Counted from the stretch's first letter, positions 35,770 to 45,780 are shown. The stretch is DNA of 64,000 nucleotides from Asticcacaulis taihuensis (GCF_900100255.1 NZ_FMTS01000003.1:1-64000); one strand, 5' to 3'. The notes: a model not told the origin generated them from the letters alone. Program-made: numbers and translations.

Positions 35770-37118
35770 GTGATATGTTGTGGAAATCGGCGCCAGGCCA
35801 GCCGCCCCTGCCGGCGGCGGCTTTCGCGCCCGTGGCGGCGCCGATAGAGGGCGCCACGGCGCTCAAGGTGCGTATCCACCAGCGGCTGATCGAACTGCTG
35901 AACTTAAGCCTGCTTGACAAGACGCCGCGCGAGAGCCTGCGTCTCGATATTCGCGGCGCGGTCAGTGCGCTGCTCACCGAGGAAAAGCGCATCCTCAGCC
36001 TGGCACAGACCGACCAGTTGATCGAGGATGTGCTCGATGAACTGCTGGGTCTCGGGCCGCTGGAGCCGCTGCTGAAGGACGAGACGGTCAGCGATATCCT
36101 GATCAATACGCACGAAACCGTATATGTCGAGCGCCGGGGCATTCTGGAACGTACCGATGTGCAGTTCCAGGATACGCGCCATCTGGTGCGTATCATCAAC
36201 AAGATCGTGGCGGCGGTTGGCCGGCGGGTTGATGAGTCCCAGCCGATGGTCGATGCCCGCCTGGCCGATGGCAGCCGGGTCAATGCCATCATCCCGCCAC
36301 TGGCGGTGGATGGGCCGCTGGTGTCGATCCGCAAGTTTGCCAAGACGCCGATCCATATGAACCGCCTGATCGAACTGGGCAGCGTGACGTCCGAAATGGC
36401 GCATATTCTGGAAGGGATTGTGAAGTCACGCCGCAACGTGCTGATTTCCGGTGGCACCGGCTCCGGCAAGACCACCCTGCTGAATGCCCTGTCGGCCTTT
36501 ATCGATCACCACGAGCGCGTCGTCACCATCGAGGATTCGGCCGAGCTCCAGCTCCAGCAGCCCCATGTCGGGCGGCTGGAAACGCGACCGGCCAATATCG
36601 AAGGCCGGGGCGAGGTCACCCAGCGCGATCTGGTGCGCAACGCCCTGCGGATGCGGCCCGACCGTATCATTGTCGGCGAAGTGCGTGCCGGCGAGGCGTT
36701 CGATATGCTCCAGGCGATGAATACCGGCCATGACGGCTCTATGACGACGGTCCACGCCAATACGCCGCGCGATGCCCTGTCGCGGATTGAACAGATGATC
36801 GGCATGGCGGGGCTGGAAATTTCCCCGCGTTCGGTTCGTCAGCAGATCGCCGCCGCTATACATGTGGTGGTGCAGGCCGAGCGCATGGATGACGGCCGCC
36901 GGCGCATCGTCTCGATCGTCGAGATTACCGGCATGGAAGAGGATGTGATCTCGACGCAGGAAATCTTCCGTTTCAACCGCCGTGGCAGAGGGGCGGACGG
37001 CGGAATCGCTGGCCAGTTCGAGACAACCGGGGTGCGGCCGCGCTGCCTCGATGTCATGGCGGCACGCGGTCTGGCCCTGCCGCAGATGATCTTCACCAGC
37101 GGCCGTCAGTCGGTGTAA
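35766..37118 (+). CDS. cpaF: Flp pilus assembly ATPase CpaF/TadA
   Basis: 450 residues. It is a type II/IV secretion ATPase: an N-terminal helical domain, then [25 protein letters not shown], Walker [10 protein letters not shown] (about 228-236), the Asp box [10 protein letters not shown], Walker [16 protein letters not shown] and the His box [16 protein letters not shown]. It powers pilus extension and perhaps retraction at the inner membrane. It is translationally coupled to cpaE and lies five bases before tadB. Confidence 0.94.
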   Translation: MSDMLWKSAPGQPPLPAAAFAPVAAPIEGATALKVRIHQRLIELLNLSLLDKTPRESLRLDIRGAVSALLTEEKRILSLAQTDQLIEDVLDELLGLGPLEPLLKDETVSDILINTHETVYVERRGILERTDVQFQDTRHLVRIINKIVAAVGRRVDESQPMVDARLADGSRVNAIIPPLAVDGPLVSIRKFAKTPIHMNRLIELGSVTSEMAHILEGIVKSRRNVLISGGTGSGKTTLLNALSAFIDHHERVVTIEDSAELQLQQPHVGRLETRPANIEGRGEVTQRDLVRNALRMRPDRIIVGEVRAGEAFDMLQAMNTGHDGSMTTVHANTPRDALSRIEQMIGMAGLEISPRSVRQQIAAAIHVVVQAERMDDGRRRIVSIVEITGMEEDVISTQEIFRFNRRGRGADGGIAGQFETTGVRPRCLDVMAARGLALPQMIFTSGRQSV

Positions 37119-37122
37119 GGCC

Positions 37123-38121
37123 ATGCCCCATAACAGTTTCCTGCCCCTGATCTATGTCCTGGCCTTCGTCGCGGTGGTGATCGCGGTGCAGGTCGTTGCC
37201 AGTCTGGTCTTCAAGGCCAGCGACAAGGCGCGGCATGTCAATCGCCGCCTGACCATGATCGATGCCGGGGTCAGCCCGGAAGAAATCTATTCCACCCTGG
37301 TGCGTAAGAGCCTGGCGCCAAAAACGGGGAATGCGCGCTTCATTCAGTGGCATGACGCGGCCGATGCCTATTTACGCCAGGGCGGCCTGTCGATCGAGCC
37401 TATGCAGCTTCTGGCGATCACCGGCGGCATTGCCGGGGCGCTCTGGCTGGTGGGGCTGAGCCTGGCCAGTTCGGCGGGCGGCATGGGCTTTCTGGTCAAT
37501 GGCGCCATCTCGATGGTTGGGGCCTGCCTGCTGGCCGTCTCCGGTGTCTGGATGTGGGTGCGGCACCAAAGGATACAGCGTATCAAGAAGGTGGAGGACC
37601 AGTTGCCGCTGGCGCTCGATATCGTCAACCGGGCGGTGCGGGCCGGGCACCCGGTGATTTCCGCCGTGCAACTGGCGGCGCAGGAAATGGCCGATCCGGT
37701 TGGCACGGAATTCGGTCTGATCGTCGATGAAACCACCTATGGCGTCGAATTCAAGGAGGCCCTGACCAATTTCGCCCGGCGGACCGGCTCGGACGATGCG
37801 CACTTCTTCGCGGTCAGCGTCAGCATCCAGTCGGAGACGGGGGGCAACCTGGTCGAGATCCTGCAAGGGCTCGCCAATGTCATGCGCGGCCGCCAGACCC
37901 TGGGCAAGCGCGTCAAGGCCCTGGCCAGCGAAGGCCGGGCCTCGGCGGTGGTGCTCAGCGTGCTGCCGGTGCTGATGATCGGCTTCATGCTGATGATCCA
38001 CCCGACGGTCTATTCCGACAAGTTTTCCGACCCGATCTTCTGGCCGGTGGTGATCATTACCGGGCTGGTCTACATGGCCGGCTGGATGATGGTCCGCCGT
38101 ATCGTCAACTTCAAGTATTGA
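37123..38121 (+). CDS. tadB: Flp pilus inner-membrane protein TadB/CpaG
   Basis: 332 residues. An N-terminal helix (LIYVLAFVAVVIAVQVVASLV) and two helices around 95-145 precede the type II secretion F domain (QLPLALDIVNRAVRAGHPV, VEILQGLANVMRGRQTLGKR), and a final pair of helices follows (SVLPVLMIGFMLMIHP, VVIITGLVYMAGWMM). It forms the membrane platform with TadC and couples to CpaF. Confidence 0.9.
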   Translation: MPHNSFLPLIYVLAFVAVVIAVQVVASLVFKASDKARHVNRRLTMIDAGVSPEEIYSTLVRKSLAPKTGNARFIQWHDAADAYLRQGGLSIEPMQLLAITGGIAGALWLVGLSLASSAGGMGFLVNGAISMVGACLLAVSGVWMWVRHQRIQRIKKVEDQLPLALDIVNRAVRAGHPVISAVQLAAQEMADPVGTEFGLIVDETTYGVEFKEALTNFARRTGSDDAHFFAVSVSIQSETGGNLVEILQGLANVMRGRQTLGKRVKALASEGRASAVVLSVLPVLMIGFMLMIHPTVYSDKFSDPIFWPVVIITGLVYMAGWMMVRRIVNFKY

Positions 38122-38130
38122 GGTGGTCTC

Positions 38131-39081
38131 ATGTTGCCGGTTTTCGACCTGATTGTGCAGATTGTCACCTTCCTCAGCGTCTTTGCGGGCGTTCTCTATG
38201 CCCGGCGGGCCTTTGAGTCCTACCTGTCGATCAATCGTCGCATGGGTGCGGACGACACCCTCTCCGCCGCCGCGGCGCCGGGGACGCTTATCCGCAGCCA
38301 GACCATCCGCAACCGCTTCCTGCTGTGGGTGCAGTCGGCGACCTCGCTCAATGACCCCAAGGACGCCGGCAAACTGCGCGCCGACCTGTCGCAGGCCGGG
38401 TTCGAGCAACCGACGGCGCCGGTCTGGTATGTGATCTGCCGTTTTTCTCTGGCGATCGGCCTGCCTCTGCTGATGATCGGGTTCTTTGTCCTCCAGGGCA
38501 AGCCGCTCTCGGGCCTGGGGGCGATCGTCTTCCCGCTGGTTTTGTGCGGCATCGGCCTGATCGTGCCGCGCGCCTTTATCGACAACCGCGCCAATGCGCG
38601 CCGGACCGATCTCGAAAACGAATTCCCGGACTCGCTCGACCTGATGGTGGTCTGTGTCGAGGCCGGGCTGGGGCTGGAGGCCGCCTTCGTGCGCGTGGCG
38701 CAGGAGGTGACGGAATCGCATCCGCGCATTGCCGAGGAATTCGGCCGCCTGTCGAATGAACTGAATGCCGGCCGCAGCCGCGCCGACGCCCTGCGCGCCC
38801 TGGCCGACCGGGTGCATGTCGACAGCATCAAGTCGTTCGTGGCCCTGTTGATCCAGTCGGATGCACTGGGCGTCAGCATCGCTCAAAGCCTGCGCACCTA
38901 TTCGGCTGAAATGCGTGAAACGCGCTACATGAAGGCCGAGGAAAAGGCCATGCGCATCCCGGTGCTTCTGACCATGCCGATCGTCGGCTGCTTCATGCCG
39001 GTGATCGTCGTGGCCCTGCTGCTGCCGCCGATCATCGATGCCATCCGCATCCTGGGGCCGGCACTGAATGGAGTGAAATGA
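38131..39081 (+). CDS. tadC: Flp pilus inner-membrane protein TadC/CpaH
   Basis: 316 residues with the same layout as TadB: an N-terminal helix, a helix pair at about 92-150, the F domain (FPDSLDLMVVCVEAGLGLEA, LSNELNAGRSRADALRALAD) and C-terminal helices (LTMPIVGCFMPVIVVALLLP). It is the second platform subunit. It is separated from tadB by nine bases, and its stop overlaps the next ATG. Confidence 0.9.
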   Translation: MLPVFDLIVQIVTFLSVFAGVLYARRAFESYLSINRRMGADDTLSAAAAPGTLIRSQTIRNRFLLWVQSATSLNDPKDAGKLRADLSQAGFEQPTAPVWYVICRFSLAIGLPLLMIGFFVLQGKPLSGLGAIVFPLVLCGIGLIVPRAFIDNRANARRTDLENEFPDSLDLMVVCVEAGLGLEAAFVRVAQEVTESHPRIAEEFGRLSNELNAGRSRADALRALADRVHVDSIKSFVALLIQSDALGVSIAQSLRTYSAEMRETRYMKAEEKAMRIPVLLTMPIVGCFMPVIVVALLLPPIIDAIRILGPALNGVK

Positions 39082-39899
39082 TGGGCAAGTTCAATAAGGC
39101 GATCCCGCTTGTTCTATGCCTGAGCATGGTTATGCTCGCCGGGTGCAGTTGGTTCCCGCATGAACACAGATGGGCCAGTATTCGTCCGGTGACGGCTGGA
39201 GCGGAAACGGCCATCGATATCGAGGAACAATACTATGCCGGCGCCGTGGCGGCGATCGATGACCGCGATTACGCCAAGGCGCTGGATATGCTTCAGGCCG
39301 CCCGAGCTGTGAAAGCACAGGATGTGCGTGTGCTCAATGCCTTTGGTGTTGTCTATGACAAGCTGGGCCGGTTCGACCTCAGCGCCCGGTATTATGCCCA
39401 GGCCGAGGCGGTCGATCCATCATCCGCCATTGTTCGCAGCAATCTGGCCTATTCGCAGAGCCTACGCGGCCTGGCCGCCGATCCGCAGACGGACCTGCCG
39501 CAACTGGCTGTGGTTTCGCAGGCCGTTGCCGTATCGTCGCAACCGGTTGTGCTGCAACTGGCGGCGACCGATACCGCGCCGGTGCGGCTGGGCCTGATTG
39601 GCCGCCCGCTGGATATCGCCGACGCCACCGGGCAGCGTGACAATGCCGAGGTGGTGCGCGTCGCGCTGATCCGCCGCGGCTGGTCCGTGGCACCGGTAGC
39701 GGGGCGACCACTGCCGCGCGCCGAACAGACCGTTATCGCCTATCCGGCGCGCAATGTCGTGGCGGCCCGCGCCTTGGCCCGGACCCTGCCGGGCAGCGTC
39801 CGCCTGATCGAATGTGCCGGCACTTGTTCCGGCATCCGCCTGACACTGGGCGCCGATGCCGCAGGCTGGTCGCAATGGGCCGGTGTGCGGAGGGGGTAG
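39078..39899 (+). CDS. TPR lipoprotein with C-terminal LytR_C-like domain
   Basis: 273 residues. Lipoprotein leader (LVLCLSMVMLAGCSW, lipobox LAGC). Residues about 50-130 hold tetratricopeptide-type helices (YYAGAVAAIDDRDYAKALDM, VYDKLGRFDLSARYYAQAEA). Residues about 165-270 look like a LytR_C domain (LGLIGRPLDIADATGQRDNA, then VRVALIRRGWSVAP and SVRLIECAGTCSGIRLTLG). TadD proteins are TPR lipoproteins needed for Flp assembly. The added LytR_C part may bind peptidoglycan and help the pilus pass the wall; this is inference. Confidence 0.75.
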   Translation: MMGKFNKAIPLVLCLSMVMLAGCSWFPHEHRWASIRPVTAGAETAIDIEEQYYAGAVAAIDDRDYAKALDMLQAARAVKAQDVRVLNAFGVVYDKLGRFDLSARYYAQAEAVDPSSAIVRSNLAYSQSLRGLAADPQTDLPQLAVVSQAVAVSSQPVVLQLAATDTAPVRLGLIGRPLDIADATGQRDNAEVVRVALIRRGWSVAPVAGRPLPRAEQTVIAYPARNVVAARALARTLPGSVRLIECAGTCSGIRLTLGADAAGWSQWAGVRRG

Positions 39900-39900
39900 A

Positions 39901-40785
39901 ATGCGGACGATTGCCATTTGCCTGACCTTCCTGCTGGCGTCTGGTGTACCGGCTACATCCGACGCGGCCATCTTCAAGCGGGAATTGAAAGCTCAGGCGG
40001 CCCTCAGTTCGGAAACGGTGTCGGATATCCAGCGCGCCATTGACGAGCAGCGTCTGCTCGATGCCGATCGCTATCTCAATCAGGCCTTCCTGGCCGGAGT
40101 AAAAGATCCGCGTCTCAACCTGCTGGACGGCAATCTCAACCTGGCGCAAGGGCATTTTCAGGCGGCATTGGATGCCTTCGCCGCAGCGGAAAAAGCGCCG
40201 AAAACGAAGGATGCCGCCCTGGAAGGACAGGGCATTGCCCTTTCGCTGAGTGGCAATGCGGACAAGGCCCTTCCTGTCCTTCAGGCGGCCGTGGCCGCCA
40301 ATCCCGCAGCCTGGCGGGCCTGGAACGCGCTCGGCAGCGCCTATGACGACCGCGGTCAATGGACCGAGGCCAATGCCGCCTATGAGCGGGCTGTGACGGC
40401 TTCGGGCGGCGCGGCGATTGTCCTGAATAACCGCGGCTATTCCCGTCTGTTGCAGCATCAGCGCGACCTGGCGGTGACGGATTTCGTAGCGGCCCTGCGC
40501 AGGAAACCGGATCTCGCCGAGGCACGGACCAATCTGCGCCTGGCCCTGGCCATGGGGGGCGATTATGACCGGGCCATTGCCGGCGGCACGGCAAGCGAGC
40601 AGGCGGCCCTGCTGAACAATGCCGGTTTCGCTGCCGCCATGCACGGGGACTATGCGAACGCCGAACAATTGTTAAACAGGGCGTTGGCGCTGAAAAGCGA
40701 ATATTATGCCGTCGCTTCGGATAATCTGAAGATTGTTCAGGCTCTCTCTGCGCGCAGTGAAGGAAGATCGAAGGCCGCGCGGTGA
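39901..40785 (+). CDS. TPR protein, TadD-like
   Basis: 294 residues from ATG 39901, two bases after the previous stop. Signal peptide (RTIAICLTFLLASGVPATSDA). At least four tetratricopeptide units are visible (ARLNLLDGN-type, HFQAALDAFAAAEKAP, WRAWNALGSAYDDRGQWTEA, NNAGFAAAMHGDYANAEQLL). It is presumably a periplasmic scaffold for pilus assembly. The gene ends the cpa operon; 123 non-coding bases separate it from the convergent GH3 gene. Confidence 0.8.
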   Translation: MRTIAICLTFLLASGVPATSDAAIFKRELKAQAALSSETVSDIQRAIDEQRLLDADRYLNQAFLAGVKDPRLNLLDGNLNLAQGHFQAALDAFAAAEKAPKTKDAALEGQGIALSLSGNADKALPVLQAAVAANPAAWRAWNALGSAYDDRGQWTEANAAYERAVTASGGAAIVLNNRGYSRLLQHQRDLAVTDFVAALRRKPDLAEARTNLRLALAMGGDYDRAIAGGTASEQAALLNNAGFAAAMHGDYANAEQLLNRALALKSEYYAVASDNLKIVQALSARSEGRSKAAR

Positions 40786-40908
40786 TACCCCGCGTTACGG
40801 TGTTTTGACGATTCTGACGGGCGTCCTGAACTGGGGTGCCTGTACGGATCATATGCCGGAGACATCAAATGAAGTATTTGTCCCAAGCAAGCCATAACCG
40901 GCTTTTCC

Positions 40909-43596
40909 CTACGGTGCCACCTCGATTTGACCGGTGATGGTCAACGGCAAGGACACGGTTTTCGCGTAGGCCGGCTGGCCGCCGCCCAGGCTGATATCAT
41001 AACGGCCGGGGAGGACATGGCGATTGCCCTTGTCATCAACCTGCGACAGGGCGCGGGCATCGAGCGCCAGGCTGACCGTGCGGCTTTCCCCTGCCTTCAG
41101 GTGGACGCGCTGGAAGCCCGCGAGAACGGGATTGGCGCTGTCACCAGGCTTTTTGACATAGAGTTGCACCACTTCGTCGCTGTCGCGGCCGCCGCCGTTG
41201 GTGATTTTAACCTGTGCCGTTACCGCGTCGCCGGCCTTGATCGCCGGTGCGGAGAGCGCAGCGTCGCTGTAGTCGAAGGTCGTATAGCTCAGGCCGTAAC
41301 CGAACGGATAGAGGACATCGTCCTTGAAATAGCGATAGGTGCGACCGGTCATCGAATAATCGGTGAAGGCGGGTAACTGGTCCGCAGATTGATAGAAGGT
41401 CACGGGCAGGCGGCCCGCCGGGCTGAAATCACCGGCCAGGGCGCCGGCCACGGCCGTGCCGCCATCGCCGCCCGGATACCAGGCTTCGACGATGGCCGGC
41501 ACGTTCGCCTTGGCCCAGTTGATGCCGAGCGCGCTACCGTTCATAAGCACCAGGACGACCGGCTTGCCGGTGACCGAGACGCGTTCCAGCAGTTTTTGCT
41601 GCGGCGCGGGCAAGTCCAGGCTGGTGCGGTCGCCGCCGGCGAAACCCGCCGCCTCGACCTTCATTTCCTCACCCTCGATGCGCGCCGACAGGCCGCCGAC
41701 AAAGACCACGGCGTCGGCCTGTTTGGCGGCGGCCACGGCGTCATCGCCATTATTGGCCGGTGTGCTCCATACCAGGCGCTGGTTGCCAGTGGCGTCGCGC
41801 TGGAAAGCTTCGACCCTGATCGGATAGATGGTGCCGGCTTTTAGCGTTATCTTGCCGGAAGCGATCGACGGCGCATCGCCCACGCCCCATTCATCGACGA
41901 TCAGCTTGTCGCCGATCCAGATGCGGTAGCCATTCTCGCTGGCGTAACGGAAGCTGTATTCGCCGTCCTGCGGCGCCTTGATATAGCCGGTGAAGCGCGC
42001 CGAACTGTCCTTGTCGACCGCGCTCCAGCTTGCCGTGGCATTGGCCACCGTGTGGGTCGATGCGGGGGTGCCCGAAGGCTCATGCGTGGTGAACCATTCG
42101 GCCTTCAGGCCCTGTTTCGTGCATTTGGCATCCAGGCACAGGGCGTCATCCGGCACCGGCGGCTGGGCCTGGCCGATCAGTCCGGTGCCTTCGGCATAGA
42201 TGATCTTCGCATTGGGGAAGCGGGCGCGGAGGCCGTCGAGCACGGTCACCGGCGCGGTCGGGCGGCCGTAATAGTTGCCGACAAGCGTGTCGTAGCTGTC
42301 GGCATTTGGCCCGATCACCGCGATGGTTTTTACGGCGTCGTTAAACGGCAGCAGCTTGTTGTCGTTCTTGAGCAGGACGATCGATTCCTGGGCGATCTTC
42401 AAGGCCGTGGCGCGGTGTTCCGGCGTGTTGTAATCGGTCGGCGTGATGCTGGCATAGGGCGAGGCCGAGATCGGGTCCATCAGGCCCAGGCGGTAACGAG
42501 CCTCGAACAGGCGTTCCAGCGCCCGGTCGACAACATCCTGAGATAACAGGCCCGACTTGACAGCGGCGACAATGTTATCCGGTTCGGTCGTCATGTTGTT
42601 GCGGTAGTCGCCGCAGATCAGGTCCATGCCGGCCTTGAAGGCAATGGCCACGGCTTCGGGTGCGGTCTTGGTATAGTGCAGGCTGTCCTGGCGGTAGATA
42701 TTGGCGGCCGCGCCGCAATCGGAAACGACATAGCCCTTGAAGCCCCAGTCGTCGCGCAGGTGTTCCTGCATCAGTTCGGTGCTGGCGCAGGCCGGCACAT
42801 CGTAGAGGGCATTGTAGGCGCACATCACCGATTGCACCTGGCCTTCAGTCACCGCAGCGCGGAAGGCCGGCAGGTAGGTGTCTTCGAGGTCGTGCGCGGA
42901 CGGCTTCATGTCCTGCTGGTGACGGCCTTCCTCGGGGCCGCTGTGAACGGCGAAGTGCTTGGCGGTGGCGATCACACGTGGATGGGCCGGATCGTCGCCC
43001 TGCAGGCCGGTGATATAGGCGACGCCCATGCGGCCGGTCAGGAACGGGTCTTCGCCGTAGGTTTCCTGGCCGCGGCCCCAGCGCGGATCGCGGAAAATGT
43101 TGATATTGGGCGACCAGACGGTCAGGCCGCGATAAAAGTCGGTGCCGCCGTTCGCATGAACACGTTCGGCATATTTGGCGCGAAACTCGGTCGAAACCGT
43201 GGTGCCGACCGTGTGCATCAGGTCGGGATCCCACGAGGCCGCCATGCCGATAGCCTGGGGGAAGACGGTGGCGATGCCCGCCCGCGCCACGCCATGCAGT
43301 CCTTCGTTCCACCAGTTGTATTCGGGCACGTTCAGGCGTGGAATGGCCGGTGCGATATGGCCCAGTTGCTGCGCCTTTTCATCCAGCGTCATGCGGCCGA
43401 TCAGGTCATGGGCGCGCGTTTCGGGAGGCAAGGTGGCATCGGTGAAGGGGCAGGGGGCGTCCTGGCACGCCGCGGGCGTTTGCGGTGCGGCGGTGGCCGG
43501 TGCGGCGACCAGAATGGTTGCGGTGAGCGCGGCAGTAAGGGCGAAGGGCGCGGCCGACATAAGCCAGCGCACCGCATGAGGGGCGGTCGGTTTCAT
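40909..43596 (-). CDS. Glycoside hydrolase family 3 with PA14 insert (beta-glucosidase/beta-xylosidase type)
   Basis: 895 residues from ATG 43594-43596 (AGAGGAAA upstream). Signal peptide ending ATAAPQ. The N-terminal barrel has RLNVPEYNWWNEGLHGVARA, DPRWGRGQETYGEDP and the likely nucleophile Asp in KGYVVSDCGAAAN. A PA14 domain is inserted at about 490-620 (SSARFTGYIKAPQDGEYSFR, YRIWIGDKLIVDEW). A C-terminal fibronectin-like domain follows (DEVVQLYVKKPGDS). It releases beta-linked glucose or xylose from plant oligosaccharides in the periplasm. It lies downstream of the two-component genes on the same strand with a 112-base gap. Confidence 0.9.
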   Translation of the reverse strand: MKPTAPHAVRWLMSAAPFALTAALTATILVAAPATAAPQTPAACQDAPCPFTDATLPPETRAHDLIGRMTLDEKAQQLGHIAPAIPRLNVPEYNWWNEGLHGVARAGIATVFPQAIGMAASWDPDLMHTVGTTVSTEFRAKYAERVHANGGTDFYRGLTVWSPNINIFRDPRWGRGQETYGEDPFLTGRMGVAYITGLQGDDPAHPRVIATAKHFAVHSGPEEGRHQQDMKPSAHDLEDTYLPAFRAAVTEGQVQSVMCAYNALYDVPACASTELMQEHLRDDWGFKGYVVSDCGAAANIYRQDSLHYTKTAPEAVAIAFKAGMDLICGDYRNNMTTEPDNIVAAVKSGLLSQDVVDRALERLFEARYRLGLMDPISASPYASITPTDYNTPEHRATALKIAQESIVLLKNDNKLLPFNDAVKTIAVIGPNADSYDTLVGNYYGRPTAPVTVLDGLRARFPNAKIIYAEGTGLIGQAQPPVPDDALCLDAKCTKQGLKAEWFTTHEPSGTPASTHTVANATASWSAVDKDSSARFTGYIKAPQDGEYSFRYASENGYRIWIGDKLIVDEWGVGDAPSIASGKITLKAGTIYPIRVEAFQRDATGNQRLVWSTPANNGDDAVAAAKQADAVVFVGGLSARIEGEEMKVEAAGFAGGDRTSLDLPAPQQKLLERVSVTGKPVVLVLMNGSALGINWAKANVPAIVEAWYPGGDGGTAVAGALAGDFSPAGRLPVTFYQSADQLPAFTDYSMTGRTYRYFKDDVLYPFGYGLSYTTFDYSDAALSAPAIKAGDAVTAQVKITNGGGRDSDEVVQLYVKKPGDSANPVLAGFQRVHLKAGESRTVSLALDARALSQVDDKGNRHVLPGRYDISLGGGQPAYAKTVSLPLTITGQIEVAP

Positions 43597-43708
43597 GGCA
43601 TTTCCTCTTGCAACAAGGCGCATCTGACGGCGCAATATGTTAGCGGTATCAACGAAACCGGTCGCCCGTCAAGGGGGCTGTCACACATATACCGGCAAGG
43701 GGTAAAGG

Positions 43709-45112
43709 TTATGGGGGCACGAAGCCCTGGGTAACTGACATGCTGCCGGATAAGGCGCGAAATTCCAGCCGGACGCCCAGGCCGCTGCCGTCGGGCGGGG
43801 TGAACAGTTCCACGTCGCATCCGAGCTGGCCGGCCGCGATGCGGACGATGGCCAGGCCCAGGCCGCTGCCAGGCGCCCGCGTGCCTTTCAGCCGATAAAA
43901 ACGCAGAAACACCTTATCACGTTCTGCCTCCGGAATGCCGGGGCCACGATCACGCAATTCCAGCGCGCCGGGGCGCAGATGGATATCGATATCGCTGCCT
44001 TCGGGGGCGTATTTGATGGCGTTATCCAGCAGGTTGCGCATGATGATGCCGAACAGGACGGGATTGGCGCGGATGGCCAGGCTGGCATCTCCGTAAATAT
44101 TAAAGCCTGTGCCGCGCGTCTCCGCCTCAAGATAGACGTCACGGACGGCTTGCTCCACCGACGCCCGCATATTCAGTTCGCTGGCCAGCCAGGCCGTATG
44201 ACGCAGTCTTGCCAGGGTCAGAAGCTGGTCCATCAGGCGTGCCGCCCGATCGACGCCCTTCTGGAGCTCGGCGAGCGCCGCCGCCCGTTCGCGTGCGGTG
44301 CGGGCGCCCGCTACCACCTCGGTCTGGGTTTTGACGGCGGCCAGGGGGGTGCGCAATTCATGGGCCGCGTTGTCGGTGAACAGGCGCTCCTGCTCGAGGG
44401 AGCTGGCAATCGTCTGAAGCAGCCCGTTGATCGAGGTGGCGAGCGTCTGCAATTCCGAAGGTGCGGCCTGGGTGTCGATGGGGGTGAGGTTTTCGGCCGA
44501 ACGTTCGCGCACTGACGCCGCGAAGCCGCGCAGGTCTTTCAGCCCCCAGACTATGCCCCGCCAGATAACCAGGGCAATGAGCGGCAGGGCCAGGGTCATG
44601 GGCAGGATAAGACCCCAGAAGATGCTGTTGATCAGCTCCTGGCGCGCCTTGATATTTTCTCCGGCCTCGATCACAACCTGCGCTTCCGGCACGCTGAGTG
44701 TGAAGAAACGCCAGGTGCCGCCGGCATCGCGGATATTGTGATAGCCTGGGGGCAGGGGCGCATCCGTCGTCAGGCCATTTTCCGAGGCGAGGATAAGATG
44801 TCCGCCACGCCAGACGCGGAAGCGCCGCCAGCGGGTATATTCCGCCAGTCCGAGGCGTGAACTGGGGGTGAGATTGGGTACATCGGGCTCTATGCCCGTA
44901 TGCTGCGGCGTGCGCATGTCTGTGCTGTAATAGCGCAGGAAATTGGCCGCGGTGACCAGTTGCGCGTCATAGACCTCGTCTATTTCAAAACGCGCACTGT
45001 TGTAACCCACCGTGCCGATGGCGATGAGCAGGCCGATGAGCGGCAGGCCCGCGCCGATCAGAAGGCGGCGGGTTATGGAGGGTCTGCGCAGGCGGTTGAT
45101 CAGTGACGACAC
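43709..45112 (-). CDS. Sensor histidine kinase, QseC/TctE-like
   Basis: 467 residues with a GTG start (45110-45112). Two membrane helices (about 15-37 LLIGAGLPLIGLLIAIGTVG, and about 160-182 LILPMTLALPLIALVIW) flank a periplasmic sensor domain. A HAMP-like linker follows, then the phospho-acceptor His in DNAAHELRTPLAAVKTQTEV, the N box NLLDNAIKYAPEG, G1 ELRDRGPGIPEAE and G2 GSGLGLAIVRIAAG. It is in an operon with the response regulator, 14 bases behind it. Confidence 0.9.
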   Translation of the reverse strand: MSSLINRLRRPSITRRLLIGAGLPLIGLLIAIGTVGYNSARFEIDEVYDAQLVTAANFLRYYSTDMRTPQHTGIEPDVPNLTPSSRLGLAEYTRWRRFRVWRGGHLILASENGLTTDAPLPPGYHNIRDAGGTWRFFTLSVPEAQVVIEAGENIKARQELINSIFWGLILPMTLALPLIALVIWRGIVWGLKDLRGFAASVRERSAENLTPIDTQAAPSELQTLATSINGLLQTIASSLEQERLFTDNAAHELRTPLAAVKTQTEVVAGARTARERAAALAELQKGVDRAARLMDQLLTLARLRHTAWLASELNMRASVEQAVRDVYLEAETRGTGFNIYGDASLAIRANPVLFGIIMRNLLDNAIKYAPEGSDIDIHLRPGALELRDRGPGIPEAERDKVFLRFYRLKGTRAPGSGLGLAIVRIAAGQLGCDVELFTPPDGSGLGVRLEFRALSGSMSVTQGFVPP

Positions 45113-45126
45113 AATCCTAATCCGCC

Positions 45127-45780
45127 CTAATCTGCAATGACATAGCCGACACCGCGGACATTGCGGATCAGTTCGCGGCCCAGTTTCTTACGGATGGTAT
45201 AGATGGCCGCCTCGATCGTATTGCTTTCCACGTCGCCTTCCCAGCTATAGACCTGTTCTTCGATTTCGGACTTGCTCATAATGCGGCCGATACGGGTCAT
45301 GAGCAGGGCGAGGATCTGATATTCGCGCGCGGTCAGTTTCAGCCATTTCCCCCCTTTGCGGACAGTCCGGGCGCCGAGGTCCAGTTCGATGTCGCGGTGC
45401 ATGATGACGGACTGCGCCAGGCCCTGGGTGCGGCGTACGACGGCGCGGAAGCGCGCCATCAGTTCGACCAGCTTGAAGGGTTTGACCAGATAATCATCGG
45501 CGCCCAGGTCGAGCCCCTCGATCCGCTGGTCCAGGGCATCGCGGGCGGTCATAATCACAATGGGCAGGTTTGAGGTTTGCCGTACCGTCCTGAGCACATC
45601 TATGCCCGACATATGCGGCAGGTTCAGATCAAGCGCGACCACCGAGAAGGGACTGGTCCGCAGGGCTTCAAGCGCGGTTTCGCCGTCCGTGACCCATTCG
45701 GGGGTGTAACCGGCCTGCTCCAGGCCGGCCTTGAGCGCCATGCCCAGCAGTTCGTCATCTTCAACCAGCAGGACGCGCAT
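45127..45780 (-). CDS. OmpR-family response regulator, QseB/PmrA-like
   Basis: 217 residues from ATG 45778-45780; an adjacent ATG at 45781-45783 would add one Met. The receiver has EDDELLG, phospho-acceptor Asp about 51 in VVALDLNLPHMSG, Thr in IVIMTARDA and Lys in YLVKPFKLVEL. The winged helix (about 125-217) has LTAREYQILALLMTRIGRIM, EGDVESNTIEAAIYTIRKKL and NVRGVGYVIAD. A tandem direct repeat 46 bases upstream recurs before the efflux operon, suggesting autoregulation and control of that operon. The signal may be a metal, as for related efflux systems; this is not shown. Confidence 0.9.
   Translation of the reverse strand: MRVLLVEDDELLGMALKAGLEQAGYTPEWVTDGETALEALRTSPFSVVALDLNLPHMSGIDVLRTVRQTSNLPIVIMTARDALDQRIEGLDLGADDYLVKPFKLVELMARFRAVVRRTQGLAQSVIMHRDIELDLGARTVRKGGKWLKLTAREYQILALLMTRIGRIMSKSEIEEQVYSWEGDVESNTIEAAIYTIRKKLGRELIRNVRGVGYVIAD

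Noticed and set aside
37372-38886. 504-codon open frame antisense to tadB/tadC
   Set aside because: Its length comes from GC-rich third positions. The plus-strand genes have full Tad domain structure and coupled starts.
43650-43663. AACCGGT-containing sequence before the GH3 gene as a further copy of the LacI operator
   Set aside because: Only the central ACCGGT fits well; the outer half-site bases differ from the five good copies, so it may belong to another regulator or none.
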